A DNA stretch of 64,000 nt, taken from positions 1 to 64,000 of the forward strand of contig CAZEDX010000004.1 in the NCBI GenBank assembly GCA_964511015.1. The letters run 5' to 3'. Below the pieces are notes generated by a model that was given only the letters and a program-made list of their open reading frames with translations, was not told the DNA's origin and made no database searches. Numbering within the stretch: position 1 is the first letter of the stretch; each line of letters starts with the position of its first letter. The position numbers were made by a program, and so were the translations under genes. Positions 17,710 to 26,608 of the stretch are shown here, one piece after another. This DNA is from FEN-1099 sp964511015 (GTDB taxonomy: Bacteria > Lernaellota > Lernaellaia > Lernaellales > Lernaellaceae).

Positions 17710-18836
17710 CACCAGCCTCCCGTGAACAAAATGTACAACACCTGCAGCGCGCGGCCTAGCGGGCAGGCAAACAGCACCCAACCCAGCGCCACGAAATGGA
17801 ACGTCAGTAGCCAGGCGCCAAACCGCCGCCAACGTCCCGGCCGCATTTCACGGTTTCCACGGCGCACCACGCGAACATAGAGCCGGTAAATCAACAGACC
17901 GGCCGCGTGATACAGACCCCACAAAAGGAAGTTCATTTCCAGCCCGTGCCATAGGCCGATGATCGTCATCACGATGACCGTATTCACCGCGGTTCGTAGG
18001 AAACTGCCCCGGCTGCCGCCGAGCGGAATGAATAGATAGTCGCGCAGCCAGCCGGTCAGGCTCATGTGCCACCGCTTCCAAAACGCGGAAATGTTGGTGG
18101 CAAGGTAGGGCCAGTGGAAGTTTTCTTCGATGCGCAGCCCCATCATCGCCGCAGCGCCGACAGCAATGTCGGTATAGGCGGAGAATTCCAGGTAGATGTT
18201 CAAGGTATAGGCGTAGACGGCCACCACCAGCAACGGCCAATTGGTGATCGGCTCGTTCAAGAAGCCGGCGAGCGGCGCCGTCAACCCGACCAACACCACG
18301 CGTTTGAACGCGCCGGTGGCAAAGCGGACCATGCCCCAGCTCAGGCTCTCGCGTCCGCCGTGTCGCAGTTGCTCGGCCAGCGGCGCGAACCGGCGAATGG
18401 GGCCCGCGGTGAAAGAAGGGAAAAACGAGATCCAGTTCCAGAAGTCCGCCAGCCGCACCGGCCCCACCTGCCCCCGCCGACGGTCGATTGCCAGGCCGAT
18501 CACACAAAACGCCAGGTAGCTGAGGCCGAGTGTGGCCGGCCACTGTTTCATCGCGGCGGGCAGCAGGTGCGCGATCTTCGGCCGCATCATGAGCAATACC
18601 ATCAAGCCGATGATGCCCCACAGCCGCTCAGGTGAAATCCGCTGACCGCGGCGCAGCAACAGCCAGACGATGCCCAACACCACCAGCAGCATGACGGTGT
18701 AACCGCGCGCCAGGTAGACCATCAGCACCAAATTGGCCACGGCCAAGGCGACCTGGCGGGGCCAGCCGGGCGGGAGCAACCGCATCGCGACGACGGCGAC
18801 GGCCAACACCACGAACGCGTAGAGCGTGAACGTCAT
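17709..18836 (-). CDS. MBOAT O-acyltransferase (DltB/AlgI-like)
   Basis: A 375-residue polytopic inner-membrane protein of the membrane-bound O-acyltransferase family. The core signature SAFWKRWHMSLTGWLRDYLFIPLGGSRG is present near residues 230-258 and the catalytic-His region GLWHGLEMNFLLWGLYHA near residue 280. FPSFTAGPI and YTLNIYLEFSAYTDIA are further family landmarks. Such proteins move acyl groups from a cytoplasmic donor to an exported polymer. The gene overlaps the SGNH gene by four bases upstream and the DltX-like microprotein downstream. The acyl group and acceptor are unknown; no dltA/dltC pair is in the window. Confidence 0.9.
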   Translation of the reverse strand: MTFTLYAFVVLAVAVVAMRLLPPGWPRQVALAVANLVLMVYLARGYTVMLLVVLGIVWLLLRRGQRISPERLWGIIGLMVLLMMRPKIAHLLPAAMKQWPATLGLSYLAFCVIGLAIDRRRGQVGPVRLADFWNWISFFPSFTAGPIRRFAPLAEQLRHGGRESLSWGMVRFATGAFKRVVLVGLTAPLAGFLNEPITNWPLLVVAVYAYTLNIYLEFSAYTDIAVGAAAMMGLRIEENFHWPYLATNISAFWKRWHMSLTGWLRDYLFIPLGGSRGSFLRTAVNTVIVMTIIGLWHGLEMNFLLWGLYHAAGLLIYRLYVRVVRRGNREMRPGRWRRFGAWLLTFHFVALGWVLFACPLGRALQVLYILFTGGW

Positions 18837-20014
18837 AGCTGTTCACCCTCCGTGTGGCCCAGGCGTCGCCGAATCTCGGCGATCAACAGATCGGCCAACC
18901 GATCCCGCCCCCCCGGCGACAGATGGTCCATGTCCATGAACCAAGCCGGTTCGCCGACATCCACCAGATTCAAAAACACTGCGCCGGTCTGTTCGACCAG
19001 CGAGCCCAGCACTTCCAGGTTGTCATGAACGGTGGTGCGGTCGGCAATGCCGAATTCGCTAATTTTGGACCAGTTGAGCGGAGTGGCATACACGATGGTG
19101 ACAAAGCCGCGCCGCCGCAATTCCAGCAACGCGCCGCCGAGTCTTTTGATCTGTGGATTGTTCAGCCGTAGGTCGCCGAAGGCGATAGCTGTTTTCATTT
19201 TGGCGATGTAGTCGGCATTCCACGGCGCGTACTCTTGCCGCGGCGGAATCGGCAACCCACGAATCTGGAAGTACAACGCGCGCGTTTGCAACCGCAACCA
19301 GCCGCTGGCCACGCTGTAGTGCAACCAGTTGCCAGGCCGGTTGCCGAACACGCGATCGGCCACCCATTGGCCGTTGCGCGCCAAGAACCAGTACTCGCCC
19401 AGCTTGTCCCAACTGTCCTGCACGGCCCACACCGGCCGGCTGATCATCTTCAGTGGTTGTTTGAGTTGCGGCCGCGGCCGGTGGTCCGCCAATCGGGGGT
19501 AGATCATCAACGGCTGTTCCGCGGTCGGACCGAGAAACTTGTAGTTCAACGTCATGATGATCACATCCACATTACGCGGCAGCAGGTGAGCAAGATTGGC
19601 ATAATCCGCGGGGTGCGCGCCGGACAGTCCGATATTGGCCACCCGCCAAGCGCCGTTGCCGGTGGCCGTGCGGATCTTTTTCTGCATCAGATTGGGCACG
19701 GTCTGATCGTGCGGCATCTCGGGCAGCGGCTGCAAGGTGCTGTCGCCGATCATGGCGATCAGTGGACCGCGATACTCGCCGATGTGTTCGAGGTATGGCC
19801 GCACCAATGCGTCCGAGCGCCACGGCAGGTAGAAGTCATCGCGCTCCATGTCCCATTGGGCGGCGAGCCGCGCCATGCCGTCGGCTAACGCCAGCAACAA
19901 TAGCGCGATGAGAAAGGCCCGCCACGACGGTCCGTGCGTCCGCAACCACGCGCCGAGGGCAGTCACTCGTTCGGTGAGCGTGATGACCTTGTCTGGCATA
20001 TGGCGCTCGCTCAT
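18833..20014 (-). CDS. Membrane-anchored SGNH-hydrolase-like protein (DltD/AlgX-type partner)
   Basis: A 393-residue protein with a single N-terminal membrane anchor (about residues 30-52) and an extracytoplasmic domain. The SGNH block I appears as MIGDSTLQP near residue 87, with Ser as likely nucleophile, NIGLSGAHPADY resembles the Gly block, and the C-terminal DMDHLSPGGRDRL supplies the DxxH pair. Partner proteins of MBOAT transferases (DltD, AlgX/AlgJ, PatB) have this architecture and complete transfer to the polymer. Translation may start at 20014 or at the ATG at 19999; neither has a clear ribosome site. It is the first gene of the four-gene leftward operon. Confidence 0.8.
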   Translation of the reverse strand: MSERHMPDKVITLTERVTALGAWLRTHGPSWRAFLIALLLLALADGMARLAAQWDMERDDFYLPWRSDALVRPYLEHIGEYRGPLIAMIGDSTLQPLPEMPHDQTVPNLMQKKIRTATGNGAWRVANIGLSGAHPADYANLAHLLPRNVDVIIMTLNYKFLGPTAEQPLMIYPRLADHRPRPQLKQPLKMISRPVWAVQDSWDKLGEYWFLARNGQWVADRVFGNRPGNWLHYSVASGWLRLQTRALYFQIRGLPIPPRQEYAPWNADYIAKMKTAIAFGDLRLNNPQIKRLGGALLELRRRGFVTIVYATPLNWSKISEFGIADRTTVHDNLEVLGSLVEQTGAVFLNLVDVGEPAWFMDMDHLSPGGRDRLADLLIAEIRRRLGHTEGEQL

Positions 20015-20097
20015 GGCCGGAACGGACGATCCTTTATAAAGAAGCGTTGCGCGCGATTATACACGAGCTTTCTGAAAATGGCAGATTGCCGCTGCGG

Positions 20098-20952
20098 CTA
20101 TGGCAGCCGCTTGGTGCGCCGCAAGTAGGCGGCAAGGCCGTCGCGCCAAGCGGGCAAGACGTGGCCGGTCGCGGCTTCGAAAGAAAAGGTGTCCAGCCGG
20201 CTGTTGGCCGGGCGCCGCGCCGGCCGATTAAGTTGGTCCGTGTTCAGTGGCGTCAGCGGGTAGTCCGGCCGGCCGACGAGTTCGCAGATCGCGGCGGCGA
20301 ACTCGAACCAACTGCACGAACCGCTGTTGGTAATGTGGTGCGTGCCGCGCACGTCGGATTCCACCGCCAGCCGCAAACCCAACGCCAGGTCGGCGGTGTA
20401 TGTCGGCGAACCGATCTGGTCGACCACCACGCGCAACGGCTGGTTGGCATCAACCTGCCGCAGAATCGCTTCGACAAAATTCGGCCCATGCGGCCCGTAA
20501 AGCCAGGCCGTCCGCACGATCATCGCGTCGGCGCCCAGTAACTCTCTCACCACCTGCTCGCCGGCGTATTTGGTGCGGCCGTAAACGCTCTGCGGATTGG
20601 CCGGGTCGACCGGCAGATAAGGCTCTTCCGAAGTCCCGTCGAAAACGTAGTCGGTCGAAAGATGACACAATGCCGCGAACTCCTCGACGCAGGCCTGCGC
20701 CAAATTGCGCGTCGCGGTCACATTGATTGCTTGCGCTTGATCGGGCTCGCTTTCGGCTTGGTCGACCTTGGTGTAGGCGGCGCAGTTGATCACCCAATCC
20801 GGCATAACCCGCCGCAACAGATCACGGGTGGCAACCGGGTCGAGCAGATCGCATTCGGCCAAGTCCGCTCCGACCGTTTGGTGCCGCGTGGACAACTCGG
20901 CCACCAGATCGCGCCCCAACATGCCCGCCGCGCCGGTCACCAGGATCTTCAT
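20098..20952 (-). CDS. rmlD: dTDP-4-dehydrorhamnose reductase
   Basis: A 284-residue short-chain dehydrogenase of the RmlD type, the last step of dTDP-L-rhamnose synthesis. The NAD(P)-binding motif is VTGAAGMLGRDL at residue 5, followed by NCAAYTKVDQAESEPDQA, STDYVFDGT, and the catalytic YGRTKYAGE near residue 130. VRTAWLYGPHGPNFVEAIL is a strong RmlD landmark. It overlaps the upstream methyltransferase gene by four bases (ATGA). The other rml genes are not in this window. Confidence 0.92.
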   Translation of the reverse strand: MKILVTGAAGMLGRDLVAELSTRHQTVGADLAECDLLDPVATRDLLRRVMPDWVINCAAYTKVDQAESEPDQAQAINVTATRNLAQACVEEFAALCHLSTDYVFDGTSEEPYLPVDPANPQSVYGRTKYAGEQVVRELLGADAMIVRTAWLYGPHGPNFVEAILRQVDANQPLRVVVDQIGSPTYTADLALGLRLAVESDVRGTHHITNSGSCSWFEFAAAICELVGRPDYPLTPLNTDQLNRPARRPANSRLDTFSFEAATGHVLPAWRDGLAAYLRRTKRLP

Positions 20953-21731
20953 GGATCTCGACCCTCCGGCCCGCCCGACTCCGGCGCATTTTCGCCGAGC
21001 ATCGCGGCCGCTTCGGTGGTGTAGACGTTGCCGCGTTCATGCACGTACAACGGCGGCAGCACGCGCAGGCCGGGTTTGGCGTCGCGCACCGCCTCCAACA
21101 ATATGAGTTCGGCGTCGGCGCCGCGCCGCGGATGCACCAAGCGCATGCGTCGCGGCTCGAGCCGTTGTTCGCGACACAGCGCGAGCAGTTCCGCCAGCCG
21201 TTTGCTGGTGTAGATCAGACATACGCGCCCGCGGCCGCGCACGAGATGGCGAGCGGCATGGATGAGTTCCGGCAACGTGAGCGACACCTCGTGCCGCGCC
21301 AGGGCGCGCTGGTCGTCTGGATTCAACCGTCCCTGTCCGGCCGGCAAATAGGGCGGATTGGCGACCACGACGTCGAACGAATCCGCGGCAAACCGCGCTC
21401 GCACCTGGCGAATATCGCCGGTGACAATCTTGATCGCGCCGTCCAGACCGTTGGCCCGGACGCTTCGCGCGGCAAGATCCGCCAGCGCCGGTTGAATCTC
21501 CAAACCGATATAATGGGCGCCAGCCGCGGCCTGGGTGTGGGCCAACACCAAGGGCAACACGCCACTGCCGGTGCCCAGATCGATCACCCGGTCGCCTTTT
21601 TTGAGCGTGACGAAAGCTGCGAGCAACAGCGGATCGAGCGAGAAACGGTAGCCGTCTTTCTTTTGCAGAATCACCAACCGCCCGCGAAGCAGGTCTTGCC
21701 GTTGTTCGTCTTGGTGGATCGGCACGCGCAC
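20949..21731 (-). CDS. TrmN6/YfiC-like N6-adenine methyltransferase
   Basis: A 260-residue class I SAM-dependent methyltransferase. The SAM-binding motif is VIDLGTGSGVLPLVL near residue 50 and the catalytic N6-adenine motif is VVANPPYLPAGQG near residue 124. The N-terminal segment ILQKKDGYRFSLDPLLLAAF is the hallmark of the tRNA1(Val) A37 methyltransferase group, so that is the likely role. The start is a GTG with GGAG five bases upstream. It overlaps rmlD by four bases and follows tsaC with a 12-base gap, so the block is probably one transcript with two tRNA-modification genes. Confidence 0.82.
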   Translation of the reverse strand: MRVPIHQDEQRQDLLRGRLVILQKKDGYRFSLDPLLLAAFVTLKKGDRVIDLGTGSGVLPLVLAHTQAAAGAHYIGLEIQPALADLAARSVRANGLDGAIKIVTGDIRQVRARFAADSFDVVVANPPYLPAGQGRLNPDDQRALARHEVSLTLPELIHAARHLVRGRGRVCLIYTSKRLAELLALCREQRLEPRRMRLVHPRRGADAELILLEAVRDAKPGLRVLPPLYVHERGNVYTTEAAAMLGENAPESGGPEGRDP

Positions 21732-21743
21732 GGCTACTCCCCG

Positions 21744-22388
21744 TCAGCCTTGAGCGGCCAAACGAATGCCCAGCACCGCTTCCAACCCCGCCCGTTCGGT
21801 GTCGCCGTCGCGCACCAGACGCGGCGGCCAAGGGCGCAAGTCCAACACCGTGCTGCCTTTGCTCAGCGACAACACACCGCCGTCGGACAACGACACCGCC
21901 TCGCCGAAATAGGCGCGCACCTCGTCGGCGCTACGCGCGGGCGGACGGCCGCTCGGATTCGCGCTGGTGGCCGCCAACGGAGCGCCGGCCATGACGGCGA
22001 TGCCGCGCGCCGCCGCGCTTCCGGGCACCCGCACGCCGACCGCAGCGGTGCCAGCCGTGATCAGCTCGGATACGTCCGCCGCCGCCGGCAGCACCAACGT
22101 CAACGGCCCGGGCCAAAAGGCGTCGATCAGACGTTGGGCCACCTCGGGCACTGCGGCCCATAAGGCGCACGCCGAGGCAACATCCGCCGCGATCACGGGC
22201 ATGGGATTGTTGGCGGGCCGGCCTTTCAGTTCGAAGATGTGCTGCAACGCCGTCGGCCGGTCGATTCGCGCCAGCAAGCCGTAGAAGGTTTCCGTCGGAA
22301 AGGCGACGACTTCGCCGGCGCGCAGTTGGTCGGCGAAGCGGCGCAACAAGGCCGCGGCAGAATCGTTGATCTCCCCGGTGGCGGGCAT
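21744..22388 (-). CDS. tsaC: L-threonylcarbamoyladenylate synthase (Sua5/YrdC)
   Basis: A 214-residue YrdC-domain protein that makes threonylcarbamoyl-AMP for the t6A37 tRNA modification. Motifs: VVAFPTETFYGLLA near residue 28, LKGRPANNPMPVIAA with the KxR pair near residue 54, FWPGPLTLVLPA near residue 90, VGVRVPGS and ATSANPSGRPPA near residue 140. It is the short form lacking the C-terminal Sua5 domain. It lies between purE and the TrmN6-like gene on the same strand, with 8-base and 12-base gaps. Confidence 0.93.
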   Translation of the reverse strand: MPATGEINDSAAALLRRFADQLRAGEVVAFPTETFYGLLARIDRPTALQHIFELKGRPANNPMPVIAADVASACALWAAVPEVAQRLIDAFWPGPLTLVLPAAADVSELITAGTAAVGVRVPGSAAARGIAVMAGAPLAATSANPSGRPPARSADEVRAYFGEAVSLSDGGVLSLSKGSTVLDLRPWPPRLVRDGDTERAGLEAVLGIRLAAQG

Positions 22389-22396
22389 GATCGCCC

Positions 22397-22894
22397 CTAC
22401 GATTGGCCGGCGTTCAGTTTCTTGTCTTTTGCTTCAACCTTCCGCGCCATTTCGGATTTGTACAGCGCCAGTTTGTCGGCGATCTTCTTGTTTTTGGCGC
22501 CGAGCAACTGCACCGCGAACAGGGCCGCGTTGCGCGCACCGGCTTCGCCGATTGCAAAAGTGGCCACCGGCACGCCGGCCGGCATTTGCACGGTAGCCAA
22601 CAAGGCATCCAAACCGCCCAGGCTGGTGGCCGACAGCGGCACGCCGAGGACCGGCAGAGTCGTATGCGCTGCAACCACGCCCGCCAGGTGCGCGGCCGCG
22701 CCGGCGCCACAGATCACGGCGCAGAAACCGGCTTCACGAGCCGAAGCGGCCAGCTTCGCGGTGCGTTCCGGCGTGCGGTGCGCGCTGGCGACATGCGCCT
22801 CGTAGCCCACGCCGAAGCCACCAAGCACCTCGGCCGCGGCGGCCATCACGGACCAATCGGAATCGGAACCCATCAGAATCAGCACTTTGGACAT
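22397..22894 (-). CDS. purE: 5-(carboxyamino)imidazole ribonucleotide mutase
   Basis: A 165-residue class I PurE of the purine pathway, converting N5-CAIR to CAIR. The N-terminal motif is VLILMGSDSDWSVM, followed by HVASAHRTPER near residue 40, ICGAGAAAHLAGVVAAHT near residue 60 and PVLGVPLSATSLGGLDALLATVQMP, all family signatures. GGAG precedes the ATG by seven bases. It starts four bases after purD ends. No purK is adjacent. Confidence 0.95.
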   Translation of the reverse strand: MSKVLILMGSDSDWSVMAAAAEVLGGFGVGYEAHVASAHRTPERTAKLAASAREAGFCAVICGAGAAAHLAGVVAAHTTLPVLGVPLSATSLGGLDALLATVQMPAGVPVATFAIGEAGARNAALFAVQLLGAKNKKIADKLALYKSEMARKVEAKDKKLNAGQS

Positions 22895-22898
22895 TTTG

Positions 22899-24170
22899 CT
22901 ACTCCAACCACTTCAGGGCCTTCCGGCCGATATCGGTACGCCAGTACGCCTGATCGAAGGACACCTGGGCCAGCGCCGCGTAGGCGTTGTTGATCGCCGC
23001 CGGGATGTTCGCGCCTTTGGCGGTCACGCCCAATACCCGTCCGCCACTAGTGACCACTTTGCCTTCCGCCAACTTCGTGCCCGCGTGAAATATCACCGCA
23101 TCACGCAACGGCGCATCGAGTCCGTGGATTTCCATACCCTTGTTGTAGCGGTCCGGATACCCCTGCGCCGCTACGACCACGCAGACGCTGGGGCGCTGGT
23201 CCCAGTCGATCGCGTGGTGCGCCAGCGTGCCATCGATGCTTGCCAGCAACAACGGGACAATGTCGCTCTTCATGCGGAACAACAGCGGTTGCGTTTCCGG
23301 GTCGCCGAAACGCACGTTGTATTCGAGCACCTGTGGCTGGCCGTCGCGGATCATCAGCCCGGCATAAAGCACGCCCTGGTATGGCACGCCCATCTCCGTC
23401 AGCCGCCGCACGGTCGGCAACATCACCTGATCCATAATGCGCTGGTGGACCTCCGCGGTGACCACCGGCGCCGGGCTATAGGCCCCCATGCCGCCGGTGT
23501 TCTTGCCGGTGTCGCCGTCACCGATGCGTTTGTGATCCTGGCTGCTGGCCAACGGCAACACGTAGTGGCCGTCGGTAAAGGCCAGGAAGCTGGCTTCCTC
23601 GCCCTGCAGACACTCCTCGATGATGATCCGATCGCCGGCGGCGCCGAATTCATGCTGCACCAGAATCGCCTCGACCGCCTGTCGGGCCTCTGCCGCGCCA
23701 CTGCAAACGTATACGCCTTTCCCGGCCGCCAAACCGTCCGCCTTGACCACCACCGGTCCGGACACCTGCTGAAGATAGTCCATCGCCGGGCGGGCATCGG
23801 AAAACTCGCGATACGCGGCGGTCGGCACACCGGCGCTGATCAGCACTTCCTTGCAGAAAATCTTGCTGCCCTCAAGCCGGGCCGCCGCCGCCGTCGGACC
23901 AAAAATCTTCAGTTTGCGTTCGCGAAACCGGTCGACAATGCCGGCCACCAGCGGCGCTTCCGGACCGACCACGGTCAATTCGATGCGGTGGTCGGAGGCA
24001 AAACCCAACAGCTTGTCGATGTCGTCCGCGGCAATAGACACGTTGGTCGCGCAGGAAGCGGTACCGGCATTGCCGGGCGCACAATAGACTCTCTCCACCA
24101 ACGGCGACTGGGCGATCTTCCACGCCAACGCGTGTTCGCGGCCCCCGCTGCCGATGACAAGCACATTCAT
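22899..24170 (-). CDS. purD: Phosphoribosylamine-glycine ligase
   Basis: A 423-residue ATP-grasp enzyme (GAR synthetase), the second step of purine synthesis. It begins MNVLVIGSGGREHALAWKIA, continues with GPEAPLVAGIVDRFRERKLKIFGP, VVKADGLAAGKGVYV near residue 137, GEEASFLAFTDG, and YEYNVRFGDPE-type sequence (LEYNVRFGDPETQ) near residue 285. The ATG at 24170 is preceded by GAGGAGG. It is the first gene of a leftward set with purE, tsaC, a trmN6-like gene and rmlD. Confidence 0.95.
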   Translation of the reverse strand: MNVLVIGSGGREHALAWKIAQSPLVERVYCAPGNAGTASCATNVSIAADDIDKLLGFASDHRIELTVVGPEAPLVAGIVDRFRERKLKIFGPTAAAARLEGSKIFCKEVLISAGVPTAAYREFSDARPAMDYLQQVSGPVVVKADGLAAGKGVYVCSGAAEARQAVEAILVQHEFGAAGDRIIIEECLQGEEASFLAFTDGHYVLPLASSQDHKRIGDGDTGKNTGGMGAYSPAPVVTAEVHQRIMDQVMLPTVRRLTEMGVPYQGVLYAGLMIRDGQPQVLEYNVRFGDPETQPLLFRMKSDIVPLLLASIDGTLAHHAIDWDQRPSVCVVVAAQGYPDRYNKGMEIHGLDAPLRDAVIFHAGTKLAEGKVVTSGGRVLGVTAKGANIPAAINNAYAALAQVSFDQAYWRTDIGRKALKWLE

Positions 24171-24240
24171 CGAGGCCTCCTCGAATCTGGAATCTAGCGA
24201 GCGACGCCGACGCGCCGACCGCTTTTGGTTCGGTAAGATG

Positions 24241-25725
24241 CTATGGCTCGTTCGGCGCAGGCTTCTCGGCACCGAGGGTGAATTCAACATATTGCACGTC
24301 GGCCGTCAACGCGAGTGGAAGCGGATCCAGCAGGTTTTCGCTTTGCACCTCGCCGTCGAGCGCGATCACCCGTGCCGCCGTTGCGCCGGGCGGCGCCGGC
24401 AACGAGCAAGCGTGCGTGCTGCCGGGGCCACGCCCGTCCCACACGGCCACCACGAGTCGCGGGGCGCTGACGTCGGCAAAGGCCAAGGCGAACACCCGCT
24501 CGGGCAATGCGAGTGCGACCGAGAGATCGCCCGCAAAGCGTGTCGCCGCCAGCAATTCGACCAGCGTGCGGTAGGCCAAGAACGATTTCTTGGAAACATG
24601 GTCTTGGTCGTCGGGCGTATTCGGATACTCAAACAGGCCGAAATCGTTTTCCGTCGGCGGCTTGCGGCCGGTCTTGTCCCAAAACGTGTAGAGATAGTAG
24701 CCAACCAATTCCCGTGTCGCACCCAACAGTACCGTCCGCACGAGGTACTGTGCCTGTGCCTGATCGCCGATAAACGTCGACGGATACCCGAATTCGGTGA
24801 ACAAGACCGGTTTCTCGCCACACCCGGCCGCCGACAGTCGGGCGCGGATGTCGTCGACCTGACCGGGCAAATCGGGCGCGACGATGCCCAACCACTCCAC
24901 CTCGGCCTCGGGCCGCATCATCTGCAAAATGGTGTAGGGATGAATCGGCATCAGATCAAAGCTGTCGCAAATGTCCGGATGCGCGGCCACGACCTGGTCG
25001 AAAAACGGGTAAGTATTGAAATAGAAATCCTGTGAAAAGTTGTTGCTCGACAGGCCGCCGAACAGCACCTCTGCGTCGGGACATTCGCTCTTGATCGCCG
25101 CATAGGCCGCTTTGAGCAGCTCGCCGTAGTGCGCCGGGTCTGGTTCGGGTTCCCAAAAGTGGTACAAATTCGGTTCGTTCCAAATCTCGTAGCGCTTCAC
25201 GTCGGCGCAGTAACGACCCGCCACGTGCGCTGCATAATCGGCAAAAGCCGCCGGGTCGATCTCAGATGGCGAGCCGCCGGGCGCGGCCCAATCGACCGTG
25301 TAGGCCAGGCGCGCGTCCCAATGCAGGCCGTAGTCCAGTCCGATCTGGTGATAGACATCGGTTTTGGACCAATCCCACTGGTTTTCATTCGGCTCGACAA
25401 CATCCCAGGAAAAACCGACGCGAATCTGGCGCACCCCCATCTCTTGCAGTGTTTGCGCCTCGAATTCGCGTTTCCACGATTCTTCGCTGTCGGCGCTCAT
25501 CTGGGAAGCCAGTCCGAAAGTGTCACCCAACTGCGGACCGGTCGGGCTCAAATCGTCGTAGATGCTCGGCGGGGGGCTGTCGTCATCGTCGTCGTCGTCG
25601 GACACGGCGTCATCATCGACCGTGTCGTCATCAGCGATGTCGTCGTCATCGATGCCGGAGTCGTCAGTGCCGCCACCGCAACCGGCAATAAACAACACCG
25701 CCCACCAGACGAAGAACGCCCGCAT
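24241..25725 (-). CDS. Lipoprotein glycoside hydrolase (GH39/GH5-like TIM barrel) with Asp-rich spacer
   Basis: A 494-residue lipoprotein. The signal MRAFFVWWAVLFIAGC ends in lipobox IAGC; Cys16 is followed by about 30 residues dominated by DDD runs, then Pro/Ser, then the catalytic domain. VGFSWDVVEPNENQWDW is typical of clan GH-A, the acid/base Glu lies in YEIWNEPN near residue 184 and the nucleophile Glu in VLFTEFGYPS near residue 311. The exact family (39, 5 or 2-like) and the substrate cannot be decided. ATG 25725 has GAGGG eight bases upstream; ATG 25731 is also possible. It follows the MBL-fold gene closely. Confidence 0.8.
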   Translation of the reverse strand: MRAFFVWWAVLFIAGCGGGTDDSGIDDDDIADDDTVDDDAVSDDDDDDDSPPPSIYDDLSPTGPQLGDTFGLASQMSADSEESWKREFEAQTLQEMGVRQIRVGFSWDVVEPNENQWDWSKTDVYHQIGLDYGLHWDARLAYTVDWAAPGGSPSEIDPAAFADYAAHVAGRYCADVKRYEIWNEPNLYHFWEPEPDPAHYGELLKAAYAAIKSECPDAEVLFGGLSSNNFSQDFYFNTYPFFDQVVAAHPDICDSFDLMPIHPYTILQMMRPEAEVEWLGIVAPDLPGQVDDIRARLSAAGCGEKPVLFTEFGYPSTFIGDQAQAQYLVRTVLLGATRELVGYYLYTFWDKTGRKPPTENDFGLFEYPNTPDDQDHVSKKSFLAYRTLVELLAATRFAGDLSVALALPERVFALAFADVSAPRLVVAVWDGRGPGSTHACSLPAPPGATAARVIALDGEVQSENLLDPLPLALTADVQYVEFTLGAEKPAPNEP

Positions 25726-25736
25726 GGCCATGGCCC

Positions 25737-26402
25737 TCAACGGTTAGCGTCAAGATGCGAATGGATAAACTTCGCCACGGCGTCTTTGCCGCGGAACACC
25801 CCGTGGTGTCCTTCGCACAGGATATCGGCCTCGAGAGCGAGCAACTTCTCCATGCTGGCCCGCCACAACTCGATATCGGAACCGAAATCCGGCAAAAAAG
25901 GCCCGTGCACGTCCTGACCAAAAAGCACCCGCCCGTCGGGCGTGTCGAGGTAGAGCGAAATCGACCCCGGCGTGTGCCCGGGTGTATGCAGCCAATTCAG
26001 CCCGGCCAGTTCGCCACCCTCGCCGAACAAGATATCGTCGAGTTCGAGCTTGGGCAGTTTGATGCCATACATTTTCGCCGCCGTCCGCACCGGGTCGCCG
26101 CACTGGATCGCCGTAGCGTCGTCCTCGTGCGCCACGAGCCGGCACAACGTGGCCTCGCGAATCTGCTCCGCACCGCCGATGTGATCGACGTGATTGTGCG
26201 TCAGCACACAGTAGGCTAGGTCTTGGGCGTCGATACCCGTATCGGCCAAGTTGTCGAGAATGCGGTGCGGCAATCGGTTCGCGCCGGCGTCAATCAACAC
26301 CGCCGGCGGACCGGCCACCAGATAGACTAGACAGTCATTGCCGTGGCTAAGCGTGTCACCCCCCACGAGGTAGACACCGCTCGTCACCTTTTTGTGGGGC
26401 AT
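25737..26402 (-). CDS. MBL-fold metallohydrolase
   Basis: A 221-residue metallo-beta-lactamase-fold hydrolase without a signal peptide. Zinc ligands appear in LTHNHVDHIGG (HxHxDH) near residue 68, HTPGHTPGS near residue 140, FGQDVHGPF near residue 162 and EGHHG near residue 196. The sequence resembles glyoxalase II-like and quorum-quenching-like members, but the substrate is not determined. GGGAG lies about nine bases before the ATG. It immediately precedes the glycoside hydrolase lipoprotein (overlapping or adjacent starts), so the two are probably co-transcribed. Confidence 0.85.
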   Translation of the reverse strand: MPHKKVTSGVYLVGGDTLSHGNDCLVYLVAGPPAVLIDAGANRLPHRILDNLADTGIDAQDLAYCVLTHNHVDHIGGAEQIREATLCRLVAHEDDATAIQCGDPVRTAAKMYGIKLPKLELDDILFGEGGELAGLNWLHTPGHTPGSISLYLDTPDGRVLFGQDVHGPFLPDFGSDIELWRASMEKLLALEADILCEGHHGVFRGKDAVAKFIHSHLDANR

Positions 26403-26608
26403 ACGGAAACACTCCCGGATCGGTCTACGGCTGTAATTTTACCCGGATCATGGGAATCGGATCAACTGCCTGGCCGCCCCCAAGCACCTCCCCGCACGGC
26501 TCCGCCGGCCGTGCCCGCCCGGGTGGTGGTCACGGCGCCACAAATGGTGTAGAAACATGGGCCGCAGGCCACGATCCGCAGAGAGGGCGGACAAATGGAG
26601 GTTTCTCG

